Source: a virus
Direction: 5' to 3' (one strand)
IMG/VR virus record: IMGVR_UViG_3300044629_000549
Location: 1 to 33,061 of that record
DNA length: 33,061 nt
The translations under genes and the position numbers were made by a program. Every line of letters starts with the position of its first letter. Positions within the stretch are counted from its first letter, which is position 1. Under the pieces are notes generated by a model. It did no database searches. It was given only the letters and a program-made list of their open reading frames with translations, and was not told where the DNA came from. Shown piece by piece: positions 12,843 through 19,692 of the stretch.

Positions 12843-13077
12843 CCGCCCCACCCGCTGGCCCGAGACGCCAGACATTGTGACCCGCCTCCGCGCTCGCCGA
12901 GAGGCTTGGACGTGCATTCGGGAGGAAGCAGCCAGCGAGATCGAGAGGCTGCGTAAAGAGAACGACGTGCTGCGAGCCGTCACTGAAGCCGCAGTCCTCT
13001 ACTGCACCACAGGACAAGACCGAGGCGGCGAGAAGCTGCTGGATGCGGTCGCCGCTTATAAGGAGATGCTGAAATGA
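12835..13077 (+). CDS. Hypothetical coiled-coil protein (80 aa)
   Basis: ATG 12835 lies 8 nt inside the XRE stop. The product has a proline-rich start (MTDRPTRWPETPDIVTRLRARR), a helix with heptad-like pattern (EEAASEIERLRKENDVLRAVTEA) and a C-terminal helix ending AAYKEMLK. It resembles the short coiled-coil proteins of the Ead/Ea22 type in phage early regions. The stop overlaps the next ATG (ATGA). The function is unknown. Confidence 0.65.
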   Translation: MTDRPTRWPETPDIVTRLRARREAWTCIREEAASEIERLRKENDVLRAVTEAAVLYCTTGQDRGGEKLLDAVAAYKEMLK

Positions 13078-13310
13078 CTGATGACAAGATTAAGCTGACC
13101 AGCGTCATCGGCGCGAATATCTGCCGCAAGCTACATGCTCAGGGCCTGCGACAGAAGGATATCGTGAGCCGCACCGGCATGTGCAAAAGTCACGTGTCCG
13201 AAATCATCAACGGCCACAACCGCCACCCGTCTGTCTGGACAGCACAGCGGATTGCCGACGCCCTTGGGTGCCGAGTCGATGACCTCCTGAATGTAAAGGT
13301 GCCGGTATGA
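13074..13310 (+). CDS. XRE/Cro-family HTH regulator, copy 2
   Basis: This 78-aa single-domain HTH protein reads GANICRKLHAQGLRQKDIVSRTGMCKSHVSEIINGHNR, then HPSVWTAQRIADALGCRVDDLL. It shares with copy 1 the segments SEI-NG, HPSVWT, RIA-like and LGC-VDDL, so the two are paralogues that have diverged mainly in the recognition helix. That suggests different operators or a regulator/antagonist pair. It overlaps both neighbours by 4 nt. Confidence 0.88.
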   Translation: MTDDKIKLTSVIGANICRKLHAQGLRQKDIVSRTGMCKSHVSEIINGHNRHPSVWTAQRIADALGCRVDDLLNVKVPV

Positions 13311-14092
13311 TCGACTGGACCCAACCCATCGAAACCACCGAGACGCCGCCGCGCCCTGTGCGGGTGCTGGCGACTGATCTGGCTGGGCTTTACCCCGTCG
13401 CCGGTATTATCCACGACAGCACGGGATCTGATTTCGTTTGGCGCTTCACCGCTGACGGACGCACCACAGCTACGCGGCAACTGGTGGAAGGAGATGTGCA
13501 CCTCCGCAACGTCGCGCCGCCCAAGCCCAAGCCCAAGCCGGTGCTGAGGGAGGCGTGGGTGGCGTGGGACAGCGACGGCATGGAAACCGTCTGGAGCAGC
13601 GAGAAGGGTGCCGCTGATCGGGCGAGGCATCTCCGGGGCGTCTACACAAGAGCCGCCACGATGTCCGACGGCAGCCCGGTGCCTGGGGAAGACGATTACG
13701 TTGGGATGATGGGCAAGATCGCCATGCTTGAGCAGCAGCGTGACAGCCTCAAGGCCGAGATTGCTCACCGAGAACGCTGGTTGGGTGATGCCCGTGCGGA
13801 GGTGCTTCGTATGAAGCCCGTGGTGGACGCTGTGGTGGCGTGGTTCGACAGCTTCCCGCTATGGATGATGGAGGGTCGCGAGGGCAGGCTTGCTGATGTC
13901 GTCCGCGTCTACCAGAACACCCAACCCGCCACCAGCGAAAGCCATGAGGCGATGGCCGAGGAAGCCGTTGCCAACGTGGCGGCGATGATGGGGCCGTTGA
14001 AGACGTGCAACAACTGCAAGCACAATGGACCGACGGGCTGCGGCGCGTGGCATAGGTGCCCGTCTTTCCAGATGTGGGAGCCGAAGCAATGA
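13307..14092 (+). CDS. Hypothetical modular protein with C-terminal Cys cluster
   Basis: The 261-aa protein starts in a 4-nt overlap. The N-terminal part (about 1-65) is strand-rich (PVRVLATDLAGLYPVAGII), followed by a PKPKPKP linker and a segment (EAWVAWDSDGMETVWSSEKGA) typical of short phage beta units. Residues about 130-165 form a coiled coil (AMLEQQRDSLKAEIAHRER). The C-terminal 30 residues hold KTCNNCKHNG then GCGAWHRCP, a C-x2-C ... C ... C module like those of the small proteins at 1792 and 2633. This looks like an assembly of swapped modules. It overlaps the next start. Confidence 0.72.
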   Translation: MIDWTQPIETTETPPRPVRVLATDLAGLYPVAGIIHDSTGSDFVWRFTADGRTTATRQLVEGDVHLRNVAPPKPKPKPVLREAWVAWDSDGMETVWSSEKGAADRARHLRGVYTRAATMSDGSPVPGEDDYVGMMGKIAMLEQQRDSLKAEIAHRERWLGDARAEVLRMKPVVDAVVAWFDSFPLWMMEGREGRLADVVRVYQNTQPATSESHEAMAEEAVANVAAMMGPLKTCNNCKHNGPTGCGAWHRCPSFQMWEPKQ

Positions 14093-14646
14093 CTGACGAC
14101 CTGATTAAGCGGCTGAGAGGCATCCTGTCGTCTCCTCGGAATGCGTGGGATACGTTCTCAGATACTCGTCAAGTTCCCGTCGCTGTGCTGACCGAAGCCG
14201 CCGACGCCTTGGAGGCCCAGGCCGAGCGCATCGCGGAGTTGGAGTGGCAACGCGACAACAACATCCGTGGCTGCCAGTGCAGCGAAGACGAGGCTTGCGC
14301 CCATGTGCGCCGTGCCGAGAAGGCCGAAGCCGACCTCGCCGCCGCGCAAGCCACTGCCCTCTTCACGGCCAAGGAGAAGGCTCATGTGTATGAGCGCACT
14401 CTGACCGCCCTCGTCGCGGCACGGGAGGCGCTGAAAGCAGCCATGGGGTGGGTGCCGCTCGGCGTCGGCTTCCACATAGGCCACGCTGACGCCATCGCAG
14501 CGGCACGGGGCGAGAGGGAGAAAACCGTCCAGGTCAAGAGGATTTGCGAGACGTGTCGATGGAATGACTCCAGAACAGTCTGCAGAGACCGAGCCTGCGG
14601 TGGGCGGATAGGCGGATATCGCGAATGGGAGGGAAGCAATGACTGA
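14089..14646 (+). CDS. Coiled-coil accessory protein, Ead/Ea22-like, copy 1
   Basis: The ATG at 14089 overlaps the previous stop. The 185-aa protein begins MTDDLIKRLRGI, shared with the next gene at both protein and DNA level. It continues with EAADALEAQAERIAELEW, a coiled coil with alanine-rich heptads, an Ala/Glu-rich repeat (RAEKAEADLAAAQA), then ICETCRWND, another CxxC-x-W module, and EWEG. The order helix, coiled coil, zinc-like end is typical of variable phage early proteins. The function is unknown. It ends in an 8-nt overlap with its partial duplicate. Confidence 0.7.
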   Translation: MTDDLIKRLRGILSSPRNAWDTFSDTRQVPVAVLTEAADALEAQAERIAELEWQRDNNIRGCQCSEDEACAHVRRAEKAEADLAAAQATALFTAKEKAHVYERTLTALVAAREALKAAMGWVPLGVGFHIGHADAIAAARGEREKTVQVKRICETCRWNDSRTVCRDRACGGRIGGYREWEGSND

Positions 14647-15304
14647 CTGCCTGATTAAGCGGCTGCGCACGTTCGGGCACGAGGGCTTTCCGATTGCGTA
14701 TGAAGCCGCCGCCGCCCTGGAGGCCAAGGACAAGCGCATCTCAGAGTTGGAGGCGTCTGCCGAGAAGGCCGCAGCGGCTATCAGAGCCGCGCTGGATGGG
14801 CGTCTTGCCCTTTCCGCAGAGCGCATCGCGGAGTTGGAGGTTGAGGCTGTAGAGCGCGACCGCGCCTATATCGTATATGCAAGCGGCTATCGTGACCGCG
14901 CCGAGAAGGCCGAAGCTACTCTCGAAAGTTTGAAGAATACCCATCTCGACGAGCGGACGAAGGTGGTCGAGAAATTTCGGCGTGACGAAGCCGACCTCGC
15001 CGCCGCACGGGCTTGTATCAGTCACGCCGTCCCAATAATCAAGTGGGCGCTACCAGAAGCCACATATTGGGCAGAGCACCACGCCCCCGCCATCGCAGCG
15101 GCGCGGGGCGAGAAGTCTAGCGATGTTCCTGTCGAGAAGCGGCTTGGCCAACCCACCGGGTCGGGACATGGGGTGGCACGGGGCGAGCAGCCCGAGTCCG
15201 ACGTGTGCCCGACGTGCGATGGCGTGGGCTGGGTAGAAGTCAAGGTTGACGGAGGCGTGCAATGCCCCGACTGCAGCGGCACCGGCAGGAAGGAGACGAA
15301 GTGA
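14639..15304 (+). CDS. Coiled-coil accessory protein, copy 2, with DnaJ-type zinc motif
   Basis: The 221-aa protein opens MTDCLIKRLRTF and repeats blocks of copy 1 (ERIAELE, AEKAEA, EADLAAARA, PAIAAARGE). Its C-terminal end differs: CPTCDGVGWVEV then QCPDCSGTG, two C-x2-C-x-G-x-G motifs as in DnaJ-type zinc-binding folds. The central stretch is a long coiled coil. This is a duplication of the upstream gene with an exchanged tail. It overlaps the next ATG by 1 nt. The role is unknown. Confidence 0.7.
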   Translation: MTDCLIKRLRTFGHEGFPIAYEAAAALEAKDKRISELEASAEKAAAAIRAALDGRLALSAERIAELEVEAVERDRAYIVYASGYRDRAEKAEATLESLKNTHLDERTKVVEKFRRDEADLAAARACISHAVPIIKWALPEATYWAEHHAPAIAAARGEKSSDVPVEKRLGQPTGSGHGVARGEQPESDVCPTCDGVGWVEVKVDGGVQCPDCSGTGRKETK

Positions 15305-15819
15305 TGGAACTCGAACAACTCCAATCCCTCCGCGACCGCGTGGCGAATGCTCCGGGACCGGATCGGGAGATTGATGCCGATGTCGCAGTCGCCACGGGCC
15401 TCTTCGATTACCTCCTTATGTACGGCTTTGAGAACTGTTGCATCCTCCGTGGAAAGTACCGTGACGATGATTGCTTGGAGGTAATCGTCCGGCACCCTGA
15501 TCGCCCCGATGGCGGGTTGTCGTATCAGGAAAAGTACCAACACCTCACCTCCTCCATCGACGCCGCCCTGGTATGGGTGGGGCGGGTGCTGCCCGAGTTA
15601 CATCTCTATGGAATATCTATCGTCGCTGGGAATCCAGTTTCCGGTGACTGGTATCTGTATCATCAAGGACATGAACTTCGTGGCTTTATATCCGGGCAGA
15701 CACTCCCCCTCGCCATCATCCTGGCCGGGCTGGACGCGCTGATTGCGAAGGAGAAGACCGATATCCTGCGAGGCGTGCATCATTGCGGAGACAATCCGCG
15801 CCGAGAAGGGATGGGGTGA
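15304..15819 (+). CDS. Phage ABA-sandwich domain protein
   Basis: The 171-aa product begins MELEQLQSLRDRVANAPGPDREIDADVAVATG, the hallmark opening of phage ABA-sandwich proteins in alphaproteobacterial prophages. It continues with a YQHLTSSIDAALVWVGRVLPEL segment and ends with a helix (LAIILAGLDALIAKE). The middle (residues about 45-75) holds an extra block with CCILRGKYRDDDC. ATG 15304 is preferred over GTG 15301. The family has no established function; its presence is a further host clue. Confidence 0.72.
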   Translation: MELEQLQSLRDRVANAPGPDREIDADVAVATGLFDYLLMYGFENCCILRGKYRDDDCLEVIVRHPDRPDGGLSYQEKYQHLTSSIDAALVWVGRVLPELHLYGISIVAGNPVSGDWYLYHQGHELRGFISGQTLPLAIILAGLDALIAKEKTDILRGVHHCGDNPRREGMG

Positions 15820-16055
15820 TGACCAACATCGTCGAACTGCCTCGCAGCAATCTCCACGACATACCGGCTCTGCTGGAGGCGGTAGCCCGTCAAATCAGAG
15901 ACGGCGATCACGGTGAAGTCACCTGTGGTGCTGGTATCTTCCTGGCCGGTGATGACGTGATCGTCTGTGGCTGGGGCCAGACGGATGGCGTCCATTCCAT
16001 CGGGCTTTTCAACATCGGGGCCTCGTGGCTCTGCAACAGGATGGTCGAGAGATGA
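15819..16055 (+). CDS. Hypothetical small protein (78 aa)
   Basis: The ATG at 15819 overlaps the previous TGA. The protein has an N-terminal helix (IPALLEAVARQIRDGDHG) followed by strands (EVTCGAGIFLAGDDVIVCGWG) and a final segment with GLFNIGASWL. It looks like a compact alpha-beta unit, a layout common in small phage early genes. No family is assigned. It overlaps the next gene by 4 nt. Confidence 0.68.
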   Translation: MTNIVELPRSNLHDIPALLEAVARQIRDGDHGEVTCGAGIFLAGDDVIVCGWGQTDGVHSIGLFNIGASWLCNRMVER

Positions 16056-16456
16056 ACACCGACGAACTGCGCAAACTGGCCGAGGCTGCCATCTCCAATT
16101 GGAAGCACATGGTGGCCGCAGGTACCGCCTCTAGCTGCTGTGATACTGAGATGGCAGAGCGTGCTTTCCGCGCCGCAGCCAGCCCCGCCCGTTTCCTCGC
16201 CCTGCTGGACAGGATCGAGGAACTGGATGAGGGCCGGAAGCATCTCATGGCGGAAGTCGAAAAGTGGCAACAGACTGCAGAGCAGAACATGCTCGACTAT
16301 CAGGAGATGTACAGAGAGCGCGACGCAGCCCGAGCCGCCGTCAAGCGGCTGGCGGGAGAGTTGCGCCGTCTGTCAGAACTTGTCTGTGATATAGATGGCA
16401 CACTGATTGACGACGCTCTGTCCACCCCTGTGGTCAGGCGCATCGTGGAGGAATAG
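16052..16456 (+). CDS. Ead/Ea22-like coiled-coil protein, last gene of the accessory operon
   Basis: The 134-aa protein begins MNTDELRKLAEAAISNWKHM, contains ASPARFLALLDRIEELDEGRKHLM, and continues as coiled coil to about residue 115. The first half resembles the Ead/Ea22-like early proteins of lambdoid and related phages, whose function is poorly known. It starts in a 4-nt overlap and is followed by the convergent terminator region. Composition is rich in Ala, Glu and Arg like its neighbours. Confidence 0.7.
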   Translation: MNTDELRKLAEAAISNWKHMVAAGTASSCCDTEMAERAFRAAASPARFLALLDRIEELDEGRKHLMAEVEKWQQTAEQNMLDYQEMYRERDAARAAVKRLAGELRRLSELVCDIDGTLIDDALSTPVVRRIVEE

Positions 16457-16567
16457 CCCGCCAGTGACAGCCTGCAAAGCGCCCGCTGACAGACACTGCC
16501 CGAGCCTCCGCTAAGGCAGCCTGACGACCCCAGCGGGGACAAGCCCAGGAGCGTATGACGGGTGATG

Positions 16568-16589
16568 GGGGAGGGTTTCGGCCCTCCCC
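16568..16589. terminator. Hairpin terminator at the convergent junction
   Basis: GGGGAGGG (16568-16575) pairs with CCCTCCCC (16582-16589) around TTTCGG, followed on the plus strand by TTTCTTA. It ends the rightward operon and sits just beyond the stop of the leftward holin gene, so it probably stops both. The preceding 16457-16560 has only small potential hairpins (such as CCCC-AGC-GGGG near 16528) and no gene I can support. Confidence 0.78.
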
Positions 16590-16593
16590 TTTC

Positions 16594-16980
16594 TTACTTA
16601 GCCACGCCCTTGATCTTCTCAAAGGTGCGAAGACCACCCAAGCCCAGCATACCGAACAGCGTGGACATGATGAGGTTGGTGTCCATCGGGATGACGACCG
16701 CCTGCCCGCCATTCGCCACGATGACGAAATTCAGCAGCGGGAGGACAACCACATTGAGCGCGAACGACGCGCCGCAGGTCCACCCGACAAACGGGCGCCA
16801 CCCGGCAACGAAGATGCTGGAGCTTTTCGCCTCTTCAACATTGACGCTTGCCTGCATCTGATCCCAGGCCAGCAGCGCCCCGCGAAGCTCTCCCTCTGCC
16901 TTGGCCTTCTCAGCCGGATCAGGAATGAACTTGTCCAGGATTTTCAGCCCAGCCGCGATAGCGTCATCAATCCCGAACAT
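16594..16980 (-). CDS. Holin, 3TM gene-transfer-agent type
   Basis: The 128-aa product starts with an amphipathic helix (IAAGLKILDKFIPDPAEKAKAEGELR). It then has hydrophobic spans at about residues 55-92 (VAGWRPFVGWTCGASFALN onward) and 100-118, ending in a basic tail (KIKGVAK). The segment SSIFVAGWRPFVGW is the signature of the 3TM holin family named after gene-transfer-agent release. It follows the endolysin by 3 bases, with GGAGGT before its ATG. It would permeabilise the inner membrane so that the endolysin reaches the cell wall. It is the last gene of the late strand. Confidence 0.9.
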   Translation of the reverse strand: MFGIDDAIAAGLKILDKFIPDPAEKAKAEGELRGALLAWDQMQASVNVEEAKSSSIFVAGWRPFVGWTCGASFALNVVVLPLLNFVIVANGGQAVVIPMDTNLIMSTLFGMLGLGGLRTFEKIKGVAK

Positions 16981-16983
16981 GGC

Positions 16984-17409
16984 TCAAACCTCCGTCAGAA
17001 ACAGCCGACGCTCGGCATCGCGGCGAGCCACCAGTCCCGGCAGGATCTTGCCATTCGCCTTATTCCAGCGAGGGAATTGCTCGGCAGCCCCGGCAATGTC
17101 CCCGGCATTGAACAGCTTCAGCAACGTCGATTCCCGCAAATTGTGGGTGCCGACGTTGTAGGCGAAGCTCACCAAGGCAGCGAGTTGATTGGGCGTTGGG
17201 TCGAGAAACAGCAGCCGCTTTACCCTCGTCTCGAATATGGAGAGGTCTTCCGCAAGCCGCTGGTCAGCTTCTTCCTGCGTCCACTCCGTGCCCTCAGTGA
17301 CGCCTTCTGTGGTGCCCCACCCGCACGTAAGCACGCCAGCAGGGCAGCGGTACGCCTTGAGCCGACAGCCCTCGAAATACTTCACGAGCGATATGCATGC
17401 GTCGTTCAT
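16984..17409 (-). CDS. Endolysin, GH24 lysozyme
   Basis: The 141-aa protein has the phage lysozyme layout: VKYFEGCRLKAYRCPAG with catalytic E13, then C22 and T28, the E-8-C/D-5-T triad spacing with Cys in the second position as in R21/P22-like enzymes. CGWGTTEGV follows. The later NQLAALVSFAYNVG and GLVARRDAERRLFL segments are the usual substrate-binding and closing helices. There is no signal-anchor helix at the N-terminus, so export depends on the holin gene just downstream. It shares 1 nt with its upstream neighbour (TGATG). Confidence 0.95.
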   Translation of the reverse strand: MNDACISLVKYFEGCRLKAYRCPAGVLTCGWGTTEGVTEGTEWTQEEADQRLAEDLSIFETRVKRLLFLDPTPNQLAALVSFAYNVGTHNLRESTLLKLFNAGDIAGAAEQFPRWNKANGKILPGLVARRDAERRLFLTEV

Positions 17410-17777
17410 CAGATACCTCCCGTAATAGACTCAAAATACCGATGGAGGTGGTGGGTCAGCCATACTGAATAGACGGACAGAAACAGCGCCGTCCCAGCGC
17501 CGACGCCGCCAGCGACGAGGCACCACAGTATCCAGCGGATACGGCGGGTGTTCAGCGACAGCCTTCCGGCAATCTTCTCGATGCAGGCGTGCAAATCACC
17601 GTGGTCAAGGATGGCAAGCTCCCTGATCTGATAGGCGACGTGCGTAGCCTGCTCCTGCATGATCTTCTCCTCGCGCTCCATATGATTCATGAGCGCCGAT
17701 TGGAGGCGGTCGAAGGCAGTCATCAGGGCCTGACAGGTCTCCTCCATGCTGGCGATCCGCTCATGTGTGCTTTTCAT
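17409..17777 (-). CDS. Membrane-anchored coiled-coil protein of the lysis cassette
   Basis: The 122-aa protein has a helical coiled-coil N-terminal half (about residues 5-45) and one transmembrane segment at about 82-106 (WILWCLVAGGVGAGTALFL), with a short His-rich tail. It lies directly before the endolysin. The layout (cytoplasmic helix then membrane) suits an accessory lysis or holin-regulating protein, but no family is recognised. Its stop shares a base with the endolysin ATG, and its own start directly follows the stop of the upstream gene (TAGATG). Confidence 0.7.
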   Translation of the reverse strand: MKSTHERIASMEETCQALMTAFDRLQSALMNHMEREEKIMQEQATHVAYQIRELAILDHGDLHACIEKIAGRLSLNTRRIRWILWCLVAGGVGAGTALFLSVYSVWLTHHLHRYFESITGGI

Positions 17778-18239
17778 CTACCACCCCAGCTTCACCGCCA
17801 TCTCGGGTCTGGCGGTGACGAGAAGCTTTTCCATAGCTGTAATCTCCGCACGCATCCGCTCGTTCTCGGCGGACAGCGCCCTGTACTTGTTCTCCACGTC
17901 GGTCAGCAGCGTGCGGACAGCGCCCTTTTCCTGCTCGACATGGGCCAGCTTCGTTTCAAGTACCTGAATCTGCCCGGACAACCGGGCCGCCTCCTGAAGC
18001 GCGATGTTGCGCTCCTCGGCAAACTTGTCGGCGCGGGCCTCAAGCTCCTTGATGCGCTCCTCAAGATTGCTCAGGTAGCTATGCTCACGCTCTGCCTGCC
18101 GCTCCTCCCCCTTGTCATTCCGCAGGAGCTTCTTGATCTGAAAGAAAGCCCAGACAAGGCCGGGAACGCCCACGCCGCCAAGCGCAAGCCAGCCGGTGGA
18201 TACGCCGCTGTCGATATTGCTCGGATCAGGAACGCCCAT
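17778..18239 (-). CDS. Candidate inner-membrane spanin-like protein
   Basis: I choose ATG 18239, with GGGGGA upstream on this strand, over the longer frame from 18332. The 153-aa product has one transmembrane helix (about residues 15-34, TGWLALGGVGVPGLVWAFF) followed by a long charged coiled coil (about 45-145). An N-terminal membrane anchor plus periplasmic coiled coil is the i-spanin (Rz) layout. No nested lipoprotein o-spanin is evident, so the call is tentative. A structural coiled-coil protein is the alternative. Confidence 0.55.
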   Translation of the reverse strand: MGVPDPSNIDSGVSTGWLALGGVGVPGLVWAFFQIKKLLRNDKGEERQAEREHSYLSNLEERIKELEARADKFAEERNIALQEAARLSGQIQVLETKLAHVEQEKGAVRTLLTDVENKYRALSAENERMRAEITAMEKLLVTARPEMAVKLGW

Positions 18240-18672
18240 AGAAACAATCCCCCGGAGGGCAAGTGCCGCCGATGGGGCAGCCGTGGCAGGGGCGGATGCG
18301 AACAAGGTCGATCCATGCGAATAACGCGACAACGAGCGTGTCGGACATGGCAGCAGCTAGGGGCCATTGAGCAATCATGCACGCAAGTCCGACGAACACC
18401 CACAGGATTGCAGCCACCAGCTTGAGCGCGAACTCATAGGGGAAGGTCTTGCGATTGCTGCGGCACACCATCCGCCAAAGCTGAAGGGTCGCCACGGTCA
18501 AAAAAATGGCAGTCCATGCCCCTTCGCTTCCAACTTCAGCCATATGGCGGTACGTCGGGCGGGCGGTGGTGTCGCCCGGTGCCAGCAGGGCAAAGCCCCA
18601 CAGGTAGCCGCTCATGATGCTGGCAAGCGTCCAGGGATTTGACAGCAGAGCCGAGCGGAGCGCACGCATCAT
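18226..18672 (-). CDS. Polytopic membrane protein (about 4 TM)
   Basis: The 148-aa protein has hydrophobic spans near residues 19-33, 52-69, 82-103 and 105-123 and a Cys-rich tail (PCHGCPIGGTCPPGDC). It starts at ATG 18672 in an ATGA overlap with the preceding 31-aa gene; a second ATG follows directly. The tail with four cysteines is unusual for a phage membrane protein. It could be an additional holin, but no family is recognised. Confidence 0.62.
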   Translation of the reverse strand: MMRALRSALLSNPWTLASIMSGYLWGFALLAPGDTTARPTYRHMAEVGSEGAWTAIFLTVATLQLWRMVCRSNRKTFPYEFALKLVAAILWVFVGLACMIAQWPLAAAMSDTLVVALFAWIDLVRIRPCHGCPIGGTCPPGDCFYGRS

Positions 18673-18764
18673 CGCATGTCCCGATCAAAGCGCCCCATCA
18701 GGTACGCGCCGATTCCAATGAGCAGCACAACCACGATTGCGACGGGGAGGATAATGAAGTTCAT
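18669..18764 (-). CDS. Tiny membrane protein (31 aa)
   Basis: ATG 18764 overlaps the previous stop (ATGA), and the stop overlaps the next ATG in the same way. The product is one transmembrane helix (IILPVAIVVVLLIGIGAYL) followed by MGRFDRDMR. The position between two membrane genes of the lysis cassette supports it as a real micropeptide. The longer frame upstream lies inside the neighbouring gene. Confidence 0.62.
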   Translation of the reverse strand: MNFIILPVAIVVVLLIGIGAYLMGRFDRDMR

Positions 18765-19198
18765 CACGTCACCCAAAACCAGAGGATGCCGACCGAACCC
18801 CAGAAGCTGGCCCCGAGAAGTATCTCGCCGACGGCGTTGGACCCGTCGATGAAACCACCACGGTTCCACTCGTCACGCCAAAAGCGATGCGCCCAGACAT
18901 AACCGAGGCCGAACGGGCCGTATTTCAACAGCACGTCGCGGTCGTCAACGAACTTGCCGCCGGGATAGAGGCTGACCACGAAGAACAGCAGGCAGGCAGC
19001 GGTTGTGACGATTGACGCGAGACACGCCACCCAGAGCGGCCAAGTAGTCTGTGCCAGGAATATCACCACGGGAGCCATCAGCGGGGCCATAAGGGCGTAG
19101 CAGATGCTGCGAGGCAGGCCGGTGTAGCCGCCGAAGACACGCCGCCACAGCCCGCCCAGGACGGCCCAGATGACCATGAGAGCGGCTGCGGCGGTCAC
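18764..19198 (-). CDS. Polytopic membrane protein
   Basis: This 144-aa product has hydrophobic segments near residues 4-19, 33-51, 54-76 and 124-143, with a charged central loop (VDDRDVLLKYGPFGLGYVWAHRFWRDEW). No family is recognised. It begins four bases into the end of the upstream gene (19195-19692). Several membrane genes side by side between tail fibres and endolysin suggest a role in lysis or superinfection exclusion, which is inference. Confidence 0.65.
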   Translation of the reverse strand: MTAAAALMVIWAVLGGLWRRVFGGYTGLPRSICYALMAPLMAPVVIFLAQTTWPLWVACLASIVTTAACLLFFVVSLYPGGKFVDDRDVLLKYGPFGLGYVWAHRFWRDEWNRGGFIDGSNAVGEILLGASFWGSVGILWFWVT

Positions 19199-19692
19199 AG
19201 GCCAGCCCTCAGAGCCGCGATGGCGTCATTGACCCAGGCAATGTACTGGGTCGCCGTCTTGCCGTGGCGCGGGTCAGCGGCGTCGTCCACCAGATCGCCG
19301 TTCTCGTCGCGCTTCTTCACCACCATCAGCGCAGCGCTGCCCACAGCGTCCTCACGCCACATGCGGTCGGTGATGCTGCGCTCCAGGCGGTCGATTTCGG
19401 CTAGGATCAGCGCATCGGCATTCGCCTTCTTGAGCGCGGCCACTTCATCGGGATCACGCGGGGTTCCGACCCAACCAATTGCAGCGCCGTTGCGGTGCTC
19501 GCTGATGATGTATTCGGTTCCGTCGAATGGGCACGCCTCGAAGGTGCAGATCGTAGCGCCATCGAGTGTGGAGCGGGCCAGATACCAGCGGGGATACTGA
19601 ACCTCGTTGAGGACGAACCCCTCGGAGGAGTCAACATATTCGGTCGGAGTGCCGTCAGGGAAGCTCGCGCCGGGAATGAAATAGAGAGCCAT
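19195..19692 (-). CDS. Tail-fibre-associated hypothetical protein
   Basis: I start at ATG 19692, which shares a base with the upstream stop (TAATG). The 165-aa product is strand-rich at first (MALYFIPGASFPDGTPTEYV, then NEVQYPRWYLARS) and helical after about residue 85 (ALKKANADALILAEIDRLERS). It ends with a loop and helix (TQYIAWVNDAIAALRAGL). Position immediately after a fibre gene and the helical C-terminal half suggest a tail-fibre assembly chaperone, but sequence similarity to known chaperones is not evident to me. Confidence 0.6.
   Translation of the reverse strand: MALYFIPGASFPDGTPTEYVDSSEGFVLNEVQYPRWYLARSTLDGATICTFEACPFDGTEYIISEHRNGAAIGWVGTPRDPDEVAALKKANADALILAEIDRLERSITDRMWREDAVGSAALMVVKKRDENGDLVDDAADPRHGKTATQYIAWVNDAIAALRAGL

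Noticed and set aside
16555-17472. 305-aa plus-strand frame
   Set aside because: It is antisense to the holin and endolysin, which are unmistakable.
17589-18425. 278-aa plus-strand frame
   Set aside because: It is antisense to the lysis-cassette membrane genes, which have proper helices and overlapping starts.
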